Assembly: GCA_013397845.1 (NCBI GenBank)
Contig: VZTG01001883.1
Span: forward strand, 1,554,304-1,618,303
Reading direction: 5' to 3'
Source: Melanocharis versteri
Lineage: Eukaryota > Chordata > Aves > Passeriformes > Melanocharitidae
Length of the DNA stretch: 64,000 bases
Within the stretch, counting starts at the first letter, position 1; each line of letters starts with the position of its first letter. The position numbers and the translations under genes are program-made. Shown here piece by piece: positions 12,848 to 25,400 of this stretch. The notes beneath the pieces are model-generated. The model was not told where the DNA came from. It saw nothing but the letters and a program-made list of their open reading frames with translations, and did not search any database.

Positions 12848-14570
12848 AATAACTTCACAAGTCGGGCATATACACAGCTACACACAGAGAATCAGAGACA
12901 TTAGCTGGGAGCAGGAGTCAGGACAGTGCCAGTGTTTTACCTGCCAAACAAAACAAACAGAAGAGAAACGGTTTAACAAACAGTGAAGTAAGTGTAAGGC
13001 CCTTCACTCTTGCTGGACTCATGATGCTATCTGACTGCAGAAAGGCAGGGTTATCCCTGATTCATCAAGCTCATGCCCTTGCCATGAGCACCCCTGCTCT
13101 GTCTATCTTATAAAGACAGCTCCTTGAAGCAGGGTGGTTTCTGGTCTCCAGGCTTCTGGACCAATTGTCTCACACAATCATAGGCTTTTGTCGATGATTT
13201 TGCAGTCAAAAATTACTTCTCCCTGGCAAATTGCTTTTTTTTGCAAGGTGTGACAGAACCTGTTGTTAAGAGGGTGCATGCATTAAAAAAATGCATGAAT
13301 TACCTACACTCCCTGATTGAGCTTTAGAAATGCTCGTGAATCTGTAGCACTGTGTGTTTCAGAGAGCTAAAGTGAGACCGAAGACTGAAAAGCAAAACAG
13401 AGCTACCTGCACTAGATGTATTCCTTGACAAGAGTAACTCTGAATTGCATTTGATGGTTCCAAAGGTTGGCAGAAACCTGGGGTTTTTTAGTCTCCAAAA
13501 ATGAATATTGATTTTATACTTAGTAGAAATTATTGTTCTCAGCTGCTACCACCAAGGATATACTGCTTGTCATTCACAAGCTTTCAATGATGAATGAAGG
13601 CACTCAGCCTGGTGTAAGTTTCTAGCCCTGTTCAGAGCAGCTAGCACTTGGAGATGTGTATCTTTAGTCTAATGCCATGGGGTGAAGCATGCAGTTGCAG
13701 TTAAAAGTTTTCAGATTATTAGAAACAACTTTGAAGGGGATTTGAAAGTAATATTAAAAATTAAAAGGGATCTAAAGTGTTCCTTAAGGCAGAGTGACCA
13801 GCAAATCCCAGTGCATTATCCTAAGCACAGTGGCTGGACTTTCATCATAATTAGCCACATATCTTCATTATCTGGGCTATTTCTCACAGGTTAAAAATGC
13901 CTTTTAATACTCACTTTGAAAAAGAAATTTGTGAGAAGTAAAAGTAGTATCTGTGAAGGTTGTACTGACCAGCCTGGGTGTGAAAAAATGGAATTAGCCC
14001 TCCAACAATCCTAAGATATTACTGCATGTAGCTCATCCACAAAATTCTTCCGGTACGTAATTAAAAAGATGACAGATCCTAGTCTTGAGTTTTCTTACTG
14101 CTTAGCAACTTAAGGGGAGAAAAAGGTTAAGAAACATTATAGAATAAACAAAAAGCCTAGAACTCAGACTATCTGAGTCTGGTTTATAGATATACAGACT
14201 TGACTACATTGCTACATCCCAGCCAGGAGTGCCTTTAGAAAATGATAAACACAAGTATAAAAGAGAGTGACAGATAGCTGAATCTGCAAAGAAGATGGAA
14301 GATAGTGAGTCTGCCTGAATGGTAAGAAATGCGTTGAGGAGATCTTTGAGATCTGCACAGGAAACACTGAGCTGCATTCATTGCAGAAATACAAAAAATA
14401 GTCTGCTAGTCTTAGGCAGCCTCTGCACAAAATAGGGATCTTTGTAGATGACTAGAGAATCTGCCTTTGTAGTGTAAGCAATAGTGGTTCTGATTGTCAG
14501 GCATGGAAAACAGGGCTTAGACCTGATTGTCACCTAAAATGATCATCAGCACAACTATTCTGTCATGTAT

Positions 14571-14604
14571 TTTAGCGGCTGAATTTTTTTAGTGGCTGAA
14601 TTTT
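14571..14604. repeat. 17-bp tandem duplication, two copies
   Basis: Two directly adjacent 17-bp units (14571-14587 and 14588-14604) differ only at one position: TTTAGCGGCTGAATTTT against TTTAGTGGCTGAATTTT. The difference is CG to TG, as expected of CpG decay after the duplication. Confidence 0.85.
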
Positions 14605-15294
14605 GGATATTGTTAGTCAAGGAACGGGGAACAGATTAGGATGAGAAGGAATGAAGAGAAAATGGATAAATGTGTATTTGAAATGTGTTCAAGCAAACCA
14701 GTGGAACATATTTAAAAATACATGGAATAAAGCACAAATCAGCAAAACAGTCCGGTAAGTGTAGGAAAAGAGGGAAATTGGAGAAGTCAAGCTGAATTAG
14801 GTCTTGCACAGGGCAGCAATAGGTTCTTAAACATTTAGAGAAAATGAGAAAAAGAAAACTTGAATGATTCTTCAATGAGGATGAGACTGAGATAGTAATT
14901 TAGATACTGCTCAAAACAGACAGAATTCTTTGCTGCAGGTTTTCAGTAATAGTAGTGATGGAGTTGTTGATCTTAAGGGTATAGACAAAGGTTAGTAAGG
15001 ATGAATAAATGAAAGTTGAAAATACTACTCTGAGTTGAAACAAGAACTGAAAAGCATGAAATGTTTCAGTTGGGAGACTGTAATAATATGTACTGGAGAC
15101 TTGTAGTCTGTGTTTCAAGTCAAACACCAGAAAAAAAAAAACAATTAAAAACTGGGAGAATGCTATATGAGCAATAGATAGAGACTATTAGTAAAACTAT
15201 TATTTGAGAACATGATTAAATATATGTGGGAAGTGGGAAATGGGGTTAAACACCTTGTGTTGTTCTACTCTAGATTACGTTTTTGGTGAGTTCT

Positions 15295-15350
15295 GTTTGT
15301 TTAGGTTTTTGGTTGTTTCTTTTGTTTCTTTTGTTTATTTGTTTGTTTTA
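15295..15350. repeat. T-rich (TTTG/TTTC)n low-complexity tract
   Basis: Degenerate short units of TTTG, TTTC and TTTA repeat across the stretch (for example tttcttttgtttcttttg). No LINE body is recognisable beside it. Confidence 0.75.
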
Positions 15351-18300
15351 TGATGGCAACAGAATTTGAATTGGTGAATAATCAATATGTTGGATGTAGA
15401 TAATTAGCAAATTAAACAAATTATTATGAGAAAAGTGGAAAGAATTTACTGGTGAAACAACATCTGTAGGAATATATCAGAATAGCATTTTAAACTGGAA
15501 TATCCTTAAGATAACTACATGACCAGAAACAAAGGAAACATATTGAAGTAAACTCATGCTTAAAAATCAGGTTCATCTAAGTTGAGGGATATTGCTCAAT
15601 GCATTTCCACAAGCAGAAGCAAAGTATTAGTCCCATTATGAAAACTACTAGGGAGAGTTTTTGTGTACATGTCTGTATAAGTTTCTGACTTCCTCCCCAC
15701 ATTCAGACAAAATTAAATAAAACTGGAGTAGGAATTGAAAAGTGTGTTCTGGCTGAGCCGAAGAAGCTGAAAAATAGAGTGGGTAACACAAGTACTAAAC
15801 AGCAGATACTGAAGGAAAATTCTGTGGTTGGGGCTGCTTGGAGAAAAATCTTACATAACATCTGTTAATGTGTTGTCAAAACATTTAAAAGCAGTATCAA
15901 TTCCCTCTGTCATGGACACGCTATTAAAAAGTGGCACATTCCAGCATGTAACATTTTGCAGAAACGGACGGCTCAGGGGACTGAGATGCTGGTACCAGGC
16001 TCATGGTAACACTGAATTGATGCAGACAACAATCTGCAAGAAAAATGGACCTCAGTGGCCCAGAGAGTGGCTGGTTATGAACTACATTTGCTTAATAGTA
16101 GAAAAAAAGGGATAAGTCTGGAAGTATTTCAAGCAGCTACATCACCAGTCTGGTTATCTGCAGTGAGAATGCTGGATGACAAAAAAAACCCCAACAAAAC
16201 AAAACAGTTGGGTTTTAATTATTTCATTATCTGTTAAACTCTGAGACAAAAGACTGGAATTCTATGGGGACATGCCAGCTTCTCTGGTCTTTTCTGTCAG
16301 TAGTTGAGGTGCATTAAGTGGGCCGGCCCACTGTTTGAATCTGATACCTTAGAAGTATCATATAGAGCGGCAGTAGAAAAACATTCATGTGAATGGGTCA
16401 AAGATATAAAAACTGGCCCAACATGGTTGTGTGTCAGCATGTGCTGCTCTGTGGAACTTGAGAGCTCAGAGCTGAGGTGAGGGGGATGAAAATAAAATGC
16501 TGTGATATTTAAACCAGACAGACAAAGTTGAATTCACAAGGGAATAATTTTCTCCCGAAGGCAATTATATTTTCTGAAGTCTTCATTCTTCCCAATGCCT
16601 CACTTCCTTGAGATTATCCTAATTAAATAGGAAGGTAATATAGCAGCAAAGCAAATTTTGGAGCAGCCAGGAATAGAGCTGGCAAGTAGCTCTACTGAGA
16701 CTGCACCTGGTGCATGGTGCTCAATCAGGTTATGCCTAAAAAACTCTTGAGAACCAGGAATATTCCTATTTTGTGCCTTCTCATACTTACTTGACTGTCT
16801 ATCCAGAAAGGATCCCCACTACATCAGGAAGCTTTCAGGTATGCAGAGGGTGTAGCACCTGACTTGCGTAGCAATTATCTAACTAGAGAAGGCAGAAGAA
16901 AGGATATGGTCGTGTGGGTAATTGTGGTGAAAAAAAACCAAACCTATTAAGGTCATACAACATAACCCTTTGATAGAGCCAAGGATAGAAACCTGAATTT
17001 TCCAATCTCACCTTAATCTCTTAAACACAAAAAGGGCTTCCAAGCTATGGCAATTTTCAGGCTAGTTGCCTTCAAGCTATTTAAGAGTTACACGTACCAC
17101 ACTGAAAGATTGAAAATGACCACTTGCTACTGCTGATGCAGCTAGCTAGGAGTTACCTGTAGCTACCCTGGAGTAGTGTCCTGGTGTCCTCCTATTCAAG
17201 CCTTCCTGCAGGTTGTACTCTAGAATATGTATAGACAATAACATGCAAAAAGTGACAGCTTGACAAGAGAGCTTACTGAAAGCCAGATATTAAGGCCTCT
17301 TCTACTTAGCCTTATTTATTCCAGTACACTTAATATTTCCCATTAGCTGCTGAACAAATGTAATGGCTCTGACATTAATGAAATCTGGATAAAGTGCACA
17401 TGGCTTGAGTGGGGACAGCCTGAAATGCACAGCATAAAAGCAGACCACACTTCAGTAGACTGTTCCTTCGTATAATGTTAGGCACTTCTCCAGTCATTGT
17501 GGAAGGATATTGCACAACAGCCAGGGCTTGGGGTAAAATTAGAAAGACTTCAAGAGAATAAAGTAGTAATTTTCTTTCCTGTTAGTGTCTTTAAAGCAAC
17601 CTGTGTAACTTGGTGCAAGTTTACCTTCCAGTTCATTCCTGTAATTACTTTATGGCTATAAATCTGCTGGTAAGGTTGTTATGAGTAGAGGAGACGGCCT
17701 TGGAGATGAAAGGGTTTAGTTACTGCTGAATAAGGAAGTAAGACTGTGGATTTCAGGTTTTACCATTAATGATTATTGCAGATTATGACATTACTTTTAG
17801 CTAAGTACTCCCAATCTCTATGTATCTGAAGCGTATTGCTTGTGCATGGGTATCCAAATTCAGTGAATTATCCTAGCTGTCCTCCAGTCTTTTGCTGTGC
17901 TCATGAAATAGATCTTCCTAGTCAGGAGCCTTTGACTGATGTGTTACAAAACCCAGACAAGAGAGAAATCTGCCAAAATCTGGTGAGATAGAATAGAGCG
18001 TGATTAAACTGAAAATGTGCCCTCTGTAAAGAAACCATGTGTGTATTTGAGCCTGTGCTAAGTTTGAGACTTTTTTCCCCCAGCTATGCTTAATGATTTC
18101 CTGCACGTAAGGTGCAGTGTTGGTGTGTGTGTTACAGCAACCACCAGCATGAGTGGTTCAGGCTAAAAGCTGTCTAGAGAAAATGCATAGTAGGAGCACC
18201 ATCCTTCTTGTTGTCCCTTTAACTTTGTTGTGCTGACCACAGTGTGTCCTTCAATTATGAGCATTAAGTGTCCCTAACTGAAACATGCTTTGCTGCAAAA

Positions 18301-20579
18301 TGTCCTTATGGCCATCCACTGTCGGGGCTTCTGGATGATTTGGGTGAAATCAGGAATATCTGACTAGTGTCTAAACATTGGGCTTCCTGCTCTGTTGCAT
18401 GCTTTCTGGTGTGTGAGGGAGGAATGGGAGGCTTTGTAAAGGAAGATAAACAATCTCTGACCACCCTTAAAATTCTCAGATGCCTGTTATATCTTTGTGT
18501 TGAGCTGCCTCCAGGGTTGATACTGTTTTATGGGGCTCTGGATCACAACAAAAATAGAAATGATAAAAACATCAGGACAGGTCATTTCCACTGGAATAAC
18601 TCACATGTGGATGAAGATTTCTCCGTAGCTCAGCAGGGAGGGATTTAGAAGACTTGTCAATCCTTATTGTTTTTACTTAATAATCAGTGAGAAGCAGGGA
18701 ATTTGTAGAGATTCTAAAAAGTCTACTGAAAGCCTGGCTTTTTCAGATGAGTACCTTGGGAGTAGCAACCTCTTTCAGGAATCAACCCTTCCTCAGAAGA
18801 GCTCCCATGCTCTTCAAGACAGTCTTGATGCTTTCTTTTTCTATGTCTTAGAGGTTTTGTGGCTGTCAGAATACGACAGTACCCAGAATTCACACAATGT
18901 TTTGGCATATCATGAAGATTACCAAATCCTCCACCTATAAATGATAAAGGCCTGCTTTATTGCTACATCTCATGAGCAAACAACTGAGTTTTAAAGAGGT
19001 TAATACTCTGGGTAGACTGGGAATTGAACCTTCATCCACTGGAGTGAGCTCATCTGGAGTTTCAGATCCAGGGAATTAATAAAAAAATGTATTCAGGCCC
19101 TGACTGTACTTTCTGGGTTAAAAGGAGGAGAAAAAAAGCCCAGCTAAAATGCTGCACCCAGAATGGAATAAGACCTTGCCCAACAGTGCAAGTTGTTAAA
19201 TTCCCTTCTCACCCTCTATGAAAAAGCTTAGTTAGGCAATTTGCAGTGTTCAGATACCTGTTGTTTGACATTTTATGGTTGCAAAACCAGATGACTTATG
19301 TCAGATCAATCATCTTATATCCTCCAGGTATTTATATCTCATCTAATCTCCGTGTAATGGATTATACACTGTACTTGCAGTAGGGGTTTGAATTTCATTA
19401 TTCTTATTAAGATGTCATTTCCATAGCTGCTTCATTCATTTCCATTTTAGGCCTGTGCCTTTGGTGGCTTTGCTAACCAATTATGATAATTGTTTTCAAT
19501 TATGATACAAATAGAAGACTCTAACAGTTAATGTTTAGAGTGGAAAATGTTCTTTGATTCCCTGACAGTTGAGATGTGCAAGCATCCTTTGGTACTATTG
19601 TTATTTTATAACATTTATAGAGTGGGATCAAATCACACACATTTTAGAAGCATGGAGAGAGACATGTTACCTGCCCCAAGATAAGGCAAGACAAATATAA
19701 GACAAGACACTTGACAACAGATCAGTTTAAAAAGTGTCTGGGGGAGGAGAGAGAGAAGCAGGTTGAGAGATGAGCTCCATAATGATATTTCAAATGTACG
19801 GCAGAATGTCAGATTCACAATACTCTCAGTGGGAAAGGAAGTCAGGAGCAAGAATTAGTTAGGATCTTTGACTGGAAGCAAGGGATACAGGGATAGCTGT
19901 GCTTTGCAACAAGCTTATTGTAAAGCCCTTCAGATACTGCTGTCAGGGTATTTTTCATGGGAAGTGAGATGTAGCTACATCTGTGTAAAGACAAGCAGGA
20001 TGTGATGAGAGACATTCTCTCCCCAGCCTTTCCAAGGCATTGAGCCAGAGCTTCTTATGCCATCTTTCATTCCAAGTGAATTTTCTTCTCTTCAGCATTG
20101 GGATGTTACGTATCCCAGGAACACATCCAGCAGGAGCCAAGAGGAGTCAATACTGAGGTGATTTCTCCTTGCAGTTCATGACTTGCTCATGTTCACATAG
20201 ACCCGGAAAGCAGGAATCCCTGCAGCTATCCCCCCTCTTTACCGGATGGAGAGGCGCAGGAGACACGAACCAGAGACTGATTCATTCGCCTTTTGCAGCA
20301 GTAGTGTTACTAGTTAGAAGAAGGAGAGACTGATGGGAGTCAGCATGGCATCTGTGACCTTTGTGAGTCCTTGGGATGAATATGTCTCCTCTTGCTGCAG
20401 GTTTGAATGAACAGCTCACCCAGCTGAGCTATACAACTGCATCTTTTTTTCAGGAGCACCGTACGTGCTTTAACTGACAGTTAAAAGGCACAAGATGAGA
20501 TTTGTATCCTCACAGGAGCTTGCAAACCATTGTTTCACTGGAGCTTTCTGCTAACAAGCGACATGTCTCTCGGGAAAGC

Positions 20580-20690
20580 TAACTGCATTACCTTTCATTA
20601 ATTCGACATGAAAGGAAGACCTTTGTCTCAATTAAATATGATCTGGTGAAAGAGACGCTGGAGAAGGCTAAACAATGATTGCAAAGTCAT
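20580..20690. promoter_or_regulatory. Candidate conserved enhancer-like block (inferred)
   Basis: About 110 bp dense in motifs typical of vertebrate developmental enhancers: CATTAATT (homeodomain-like) near 20597-20604, CTTTGT (SOX/TCF-like) and CAATTAA at about 20620-20635, ACAATG (SOX-like) at 20672-20677, and ATTGCAAA (POU/octamer-like) at 20678-20685. This reading rests on motif density alone. Such motifs occur by chance in AT-rich DNA, and no conservation data were available. Confidence 0.2.
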
Positions 20691-22462
20691 GGGAACTCTG
20701 CCCCACTTATTTCACCTGCTGTCTTAAGGTCTGAAACCTTCGCATGCCATGGAAAGAAATGCAATTTCTGGACTTGAAGATTTCAGAGAACTTTGTGAAT
20801 GTTTGTAGTTTATGCTAAATGCCTTCTGCTGGAGAGGTTTCTGTGAGGCTTGAATTAAAACTTACCGTTTCAGGGCAAATAGGACAATATGGAGGTGTTT
20901 GGGCCATATGAACACCCCTTGTGCTGATGGTGTAGTAACGTAATCCTGTGTTTTGGCCACTATGGAGACTGTGACTGCGTATTGAGCAGAATTCCTCTTT
21001 TTGGTTGAGGATGGATGGCTCTTTAATTTGTGCTGAGACTGCTCTCAGAAATGGTATGGCTCAAGCTAATGAATTTTAAACTGATTGGTCAAAGCAAGGG
21101 AAAAACATGAGTGGATTTATTAGCTAGAGATCTTTGTAAGACAAGTTGCCTTTCTCTGCATTCATCTTCTGCTGTCAGATTACCTTCAGTGGTTGTTTTG
21201 CTATCCAAAAGCAGGGGAAGGAGAGGAAAGATGGGGAAATTTTTCTCGGTGAAGTTAGATGGAGCATGCCATACGCATGGACAAAAAAGTGCATGCCAGT
21301 GACAAATGCATGGGCTGAATTGTTCCTTGCGTACATCTCGATTATCAGGCCAAGTGAAATAGTTGATATGTCAGATGCCAGTGGTCCATGTGAGGTTTAG
21401 TGTGGCAATGAAACTATAAAACCTACTATGACAGTGTGAAAAGAAGTCAGACAACAGCTCTGACTTCGGACATCGGGGTTCAGGTCACAGTTTAGCAGCT
21501 TAGTTCAGCAAATTGCAACATGTCTGCATATGGCCTACCTGTGAAGTGCAGATAACGTTTGTGGTGATAGCAGTTATATTAGAGATTGAGTGGACCCAAC
21601 AATGCCATGTTTGCTAAAGGTTGACAAAATAAGGTTTGTTGCACCTGGGACAGGTAACTAAAGTAATTTCAAGTAGTTCGAAATCTGTAGAATGTTTGCT
21701 TTTCATGGCTATGAAATATTTTCAGAAAAGCCTTGCCACACACACCATATTTAGCTGTGTCCCAGTGCTTGTGGGACAGATGCCCTGGGCCAGTAGGTTT
21801 TTAATTGCATGACTTGCACTTCACCAAGAAAACCTAGAACAAAACCTGTGGTTTTCCTATGCTGAGCTAAACCTGGAAACTGCTCTTAGTGTTATTTTAG
21901 CAGTGGGATATGACTCTTTGTGACAGGCTGTTCATTTAGTTAAAAAAAAAACTGACATCATGCTTCCTTAAAAGTCATAGAAGAATATGAATTCTTACAC
22001 TATGATTTTTAATTAAGGTTGTTGAGCTGATTGATGAACTCTTAACACAGTATGAAGGGTGAATTCTTTGTAACAGAGATTATAAATGACTTATCAAAAA
22101 AGCATTTAATTGAAGGAAAACCTAGAGGCGCTGAAGAAACAAATATATTAGTTGTAGTGAAACTTAACTTCTGAGATAAAATAAGCTGGAAACATATATT
22201 TGTCCTGTTCTAATTGGTTTCTGTCTGTGTATGCATTAGGTACATCAAATTAAATTTAAAAAATCACATACCAGATAGCCAAGTAGCGTTTAAACTGTAT
22301 CCAGTGTGAATCTGCATGGATTTGATTCCCATGCCTAACAATGTCAGTTTTAATTCAAGTTTCCAGAAGCCATCCCGAACCGAAGCCTTCCCACAACTGA
22401 AAAGGGAAGCAAGCGCATTGTTTTTAAATATCAACTGAGCAACATGGTCTAATTTCAGTGTT

Positions 22463-22530
22463 AACCTTGCTTTGGTCAGGAGCCTGGACTGAAGGGCTCT
22501 TCAGGTCCCTTCCAACCAACTTCTACCTAA
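22463..22530 (+). mobile_element. CR1 LINE 3' UTR fragment
   Basis: 'ccttgctttggtcagg' is followed by 'agcctggact' and then 'caggtcccttccaacc', the characteristic near-terminal segment of avian CR1. The terminal ATTCTRTG octamers are not visible; the sequence dissolves into 'aacttctacctaatatt'. Old and truncated at both ends as far as can be seen. Confidence 0.75.
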
Positions 22531-24591
22531 TATTAATTTTCAGGAAATGGTCACCTTTTGCTACTTCTGCCACAAATATATTGAGAGTGCAGTTATAGCT
22601 GAAGGCTTTTTCTTCTACCAGTGATTCTGCCATCTTGTGATTTTGTGAGTCTCTGTTCTCTTTTTAAAATCATCACATTTCTAGTCCCTGTCTGGAAGAA
22701 AAAAAAAAAAAAATTATTCTTCTGCATTTCAGAGTAACACAGAAATATAGAGCTTTACATTTTGTGAAATGCATTTGCTAGTAGAAAGAAGGAAAAAAAG
22801 CTGCGAGTTTCACAGTAAAATGTGCTTGCTGAGGGATTGGGGTATGGTGGTCATCGTCACCATCCATTCACAGAATGTTTCTGGGACTTTTCACATTTTT
22901 ACACTGCACTGCACATTGGTTTAAAGTAACCTTCCTGCTGCAGAATAGGAAAACTCAAACTTTAAATTTATTTATTCTCGTCTACCTGAAAATCCTGCAA
23001 ATGAGTTGCTGCAGAACTTGAGTGCTGATTATAACTACTTGTACAGTTTCATTTATATGTGTTCAGACAAAAAAATTTACATACCTACCTTCACTAATCA
23101 GTGCTTCTTTCTTATGTTAAGGCTTTTCTCTCTAACAGTGAATTATTGAAATCCTTAAGAAATTTTGAGGCAAGGCAACATTGCCTTCAGCAGTGTTACA
23201 ATTCATACTTTGTAATACTTCAGAAAAATCTGTGCTTTGAAATGTCAGTGCTTTTGATAGTATTTGTCATGTAGGACTCCATATTAACATTTATTTGCTC
23301 ATTAACCAAAACACAGTTTTTTCCTGGAATTCCAAGGACCGTCTGTGACTAACAGCAGTGTAGGAAGAAAAACTTCTAAAATCCTGCAGGAGAATCTATG
23401 TTGGAGGTTGCATGTTTGTAGCCTGTGTGCTGATACTACATTCTATGTGTTTGTTTTCTCTGAATTCCTCGCTGCTAGCTCTAAATGTTTTAATCAATAC
23501 ATATTAAAAAAACCCCTCTAACCATATTGTACATCTTACTGCTTGCAAATCAAATCTATTCTAGGTATGTAATAAAAGTGTAATAGTAATAGCTCTCTCT
23601 AAACCAGACTCCTCTCAAGGTGCTGAAAAGCTGTAAAGAAATAAAATGAGACCTCAGAAAGGGAAATACTTGAAATTTTGTGGACAAATATATACAAGAG
23701 CTGAAGTAACCACATTTTAGATGTACTTGATTTCAGGCTTTCATTTTTTAAGATATTTCAGAATTTGATAAGAAGTAGATTTTTTTTTTTGGCGTGTGTG
23801 TGCTAAGTTTTTCAGTTTCTAAGCATTTATTTCCAGGCTGAGGGTAAGATTCCCAGGACTCCCAGCTTAGCAGCTGCTGCTAGAGAAAAGGTTAAATACA
23901 GCATGATATTTGCACTAATATTTGTTGAGACATGCCCTGATAAGAATTTGAAGAAAAAAGAAGAAATTATCAAGGCCATTCAACGTTATTCATAATAGTA
24001 AAGCCCCTGTATAGCAGACTGTGCAGCTTGTGCTTTTTGCAAAAGATATGCCAAAGATGGGCAAAGGACAGGAAACAAGGAAGACAATTCTATGTGAATT
24101 ACTAACTTCAGGCAAGTACATAACCAGATATGTTGAACACCAGCATGTCTAGAAGCTTCAAACTGACATAATTCACCTTTGAAACAGAGAAAACACTGTT
24201 GGTGAAGGCCTCAGGAGGCAACTTTTCTAGGAAAAAAAACCCAAACCCAAGATTTGGAGCTTGTCTGCAGGGTGAGAAAGGCTAAGGGACATTTGTTGAC
24301 CAAAAACCCAAACTTCACAGTAGGAAAGGCTCTGAAGATGACATGTTAGCATAACATGTCCTTGGGGAGGCTGACGAGGGAATGATCTGAAAATCCCTCT
24401 GAAAAACAGTGTCTTCCTAGTTGTTAATAATGACAGACAGCCTGCTGAAGAACATAAACATGGAGAGAGGTCTTCTCCCAAGGGCAGATCTGTCTCCTCA
24501 CGACATAAAAGCTTGGTGAGGCTGAAAGTGAAGAGTGGTCCTACAGTGGGTGCTGGTGAAGAAGGGAAGACCTGGGGCAAGATGTGGGATC
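22531..24591. other. Non-coding unique sequence, no gene seen
   Basis: AT-rich sequence with an A15 run (22699-22713), a T-rich run at about 23780-23790 and a short TG run next to it. The minus-strand open frame at 24227-24580 (117 codons) abuts the large CR1 copy and has no recognisable domain. I could not extend the CR1 homology confidently upstream of about 24592. Confidence 0.65.
22699..22713. repeat. A15 homopolymer
   Basis: Run of 15 A preceded by 'ctggaag'. It lies 170 bp downstream of the CR1 fragment at 22463-22530 and does not appear to belong to it, because CR1 ends in octamers and not poly-A. Confidence 0.9.
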
Positions 24592-25400
24592 TATTCAGAA
24601 GGACCTGACAAATTAGAGAGACCAGTCACCCACCGTATGGAGTTCAACAAGGGGAAGTGCTGGTTTCTGCAGCTGGGATGGGGCAACCCTGGTTGTGTGC
24701 ACAGACTGGGGAATGAGAGGCTGGAGAGCAGCCCTGCAGAAAGGGACCTGCAGGTCCAGATCAGTGGCAAATTGAGCATGAGCCAGCAGTGCCCTGGCAG
24801 CCAGGAGGGCCAACCCTGTCCTGGGGGGCATCAGGCACAGCATCCCCAGCCAGGCAAGGGAGGGGATTGTCCTGCTCTGCTCTGCACTGGGGCAGCCTCA
24901 CCTTAAACACTGTGTGCAGTTTTGGGCGCCACAATATAAGAAAGATATAAAGCTATTAGGGAGCATCCAAAAGAGAGTGTGAGGATGTTGAAGGGTCTGG
25001 AAGGAAAGCCTTATGAGGAGTGGCTGAGGTAATTTGGTTTGTTCAGCCTGGAGAAGGGAAGACTGAAGAGAGACCCCACTGCAGTCTTCAACATCCTCAT
25101 GAGGCGAAGTGGAGGGGCAGATACCAGTCTCTTCAAGCTTGTGACCAGTGACAAGACTTAAGGAAATGGCATGAATCTGAGTCAGGGAAGGTTTAGATTT
25201 GATATCAGGAAAAAGTGTTTCACCCAGAGGGTGGTTGGGCTCTGGAACAGGGTGGGAAGTGGTCCCAGTACCAAGCCTGTCTGAGTTCCAGAAGCGTTTG
25301 GATAATGCTCTCAGCACATGGTGTGACCTGTACAGGGCAAGGAGTCAGACTGGATGATCCTGATGGGTCCCTTCCAAATCAGCATATTCTATGTTTTTGT
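24592..25400 (+). mobile_element. CR1 LINE, 5'-truncated: ORF2 C-terminus plus 3' UTR
   Basis: The largest transposon relic in the window. From about 24601 the + strand encodes a stretch matching the C-terminal part of CR1 ORF2, downstream of the RT catalytic core: DKLERP, then EFNKGKCWFLQLGWGNP, then RLGNERLESSPAERDLQV and KLSMSQQC. The frame then shifts near 24790; the homology continues in another frame through 'QPHLKHCVQFWAPQYKKD' to about 24960, where stops appear. Downstream comes the typical 3' UTR: 'ttcagcctggagaaggg' at about 25045, then 'tttcacccagagggtggttgggctctggaacaggg', then 'gactggatgatcctgatggg'. It ends with one intact ATTCTATG octamer (25386-25393). The 5' truncation is normal for CR1. 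With a frameshift and stops it cannot make protein. The subfamily cannot be fixed without a consensus alignment. Confidence 0.92.

Larger units (their letters stand above)
12848..22462. other. Non-coding unique sequence, no gene seen
   Basis: A long stretch without recognisable genes. About 14100-15250 is purine-rich on the + strand, which is why several hydrophobic minus-strand open frames of 70-80 codons appear there; they carry no family signature. About 16150-16210 is A-rich. About 20200-20480 has more CpG than its surroundings, and about 20580-20690 is dense in transcription-factor-like motifs (listed separately). The remaining open frames, such as 15828-16115 and 21146-21400, are unremarkable. 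Confidence 0.65.

Noticed and set aside
16315..16335. GGCCGGCCC palindromic GC motif
   Set aside because: An isolated rare 8-mer in otherwise ordinary sequence, with no CpG island or promoter context around it.
24898..25317. 139-codon minus-strand frame
   Set aside because: It is the antisense of the CR1 ORF2/3' UTR; the sense-strand homology explains the sequence.
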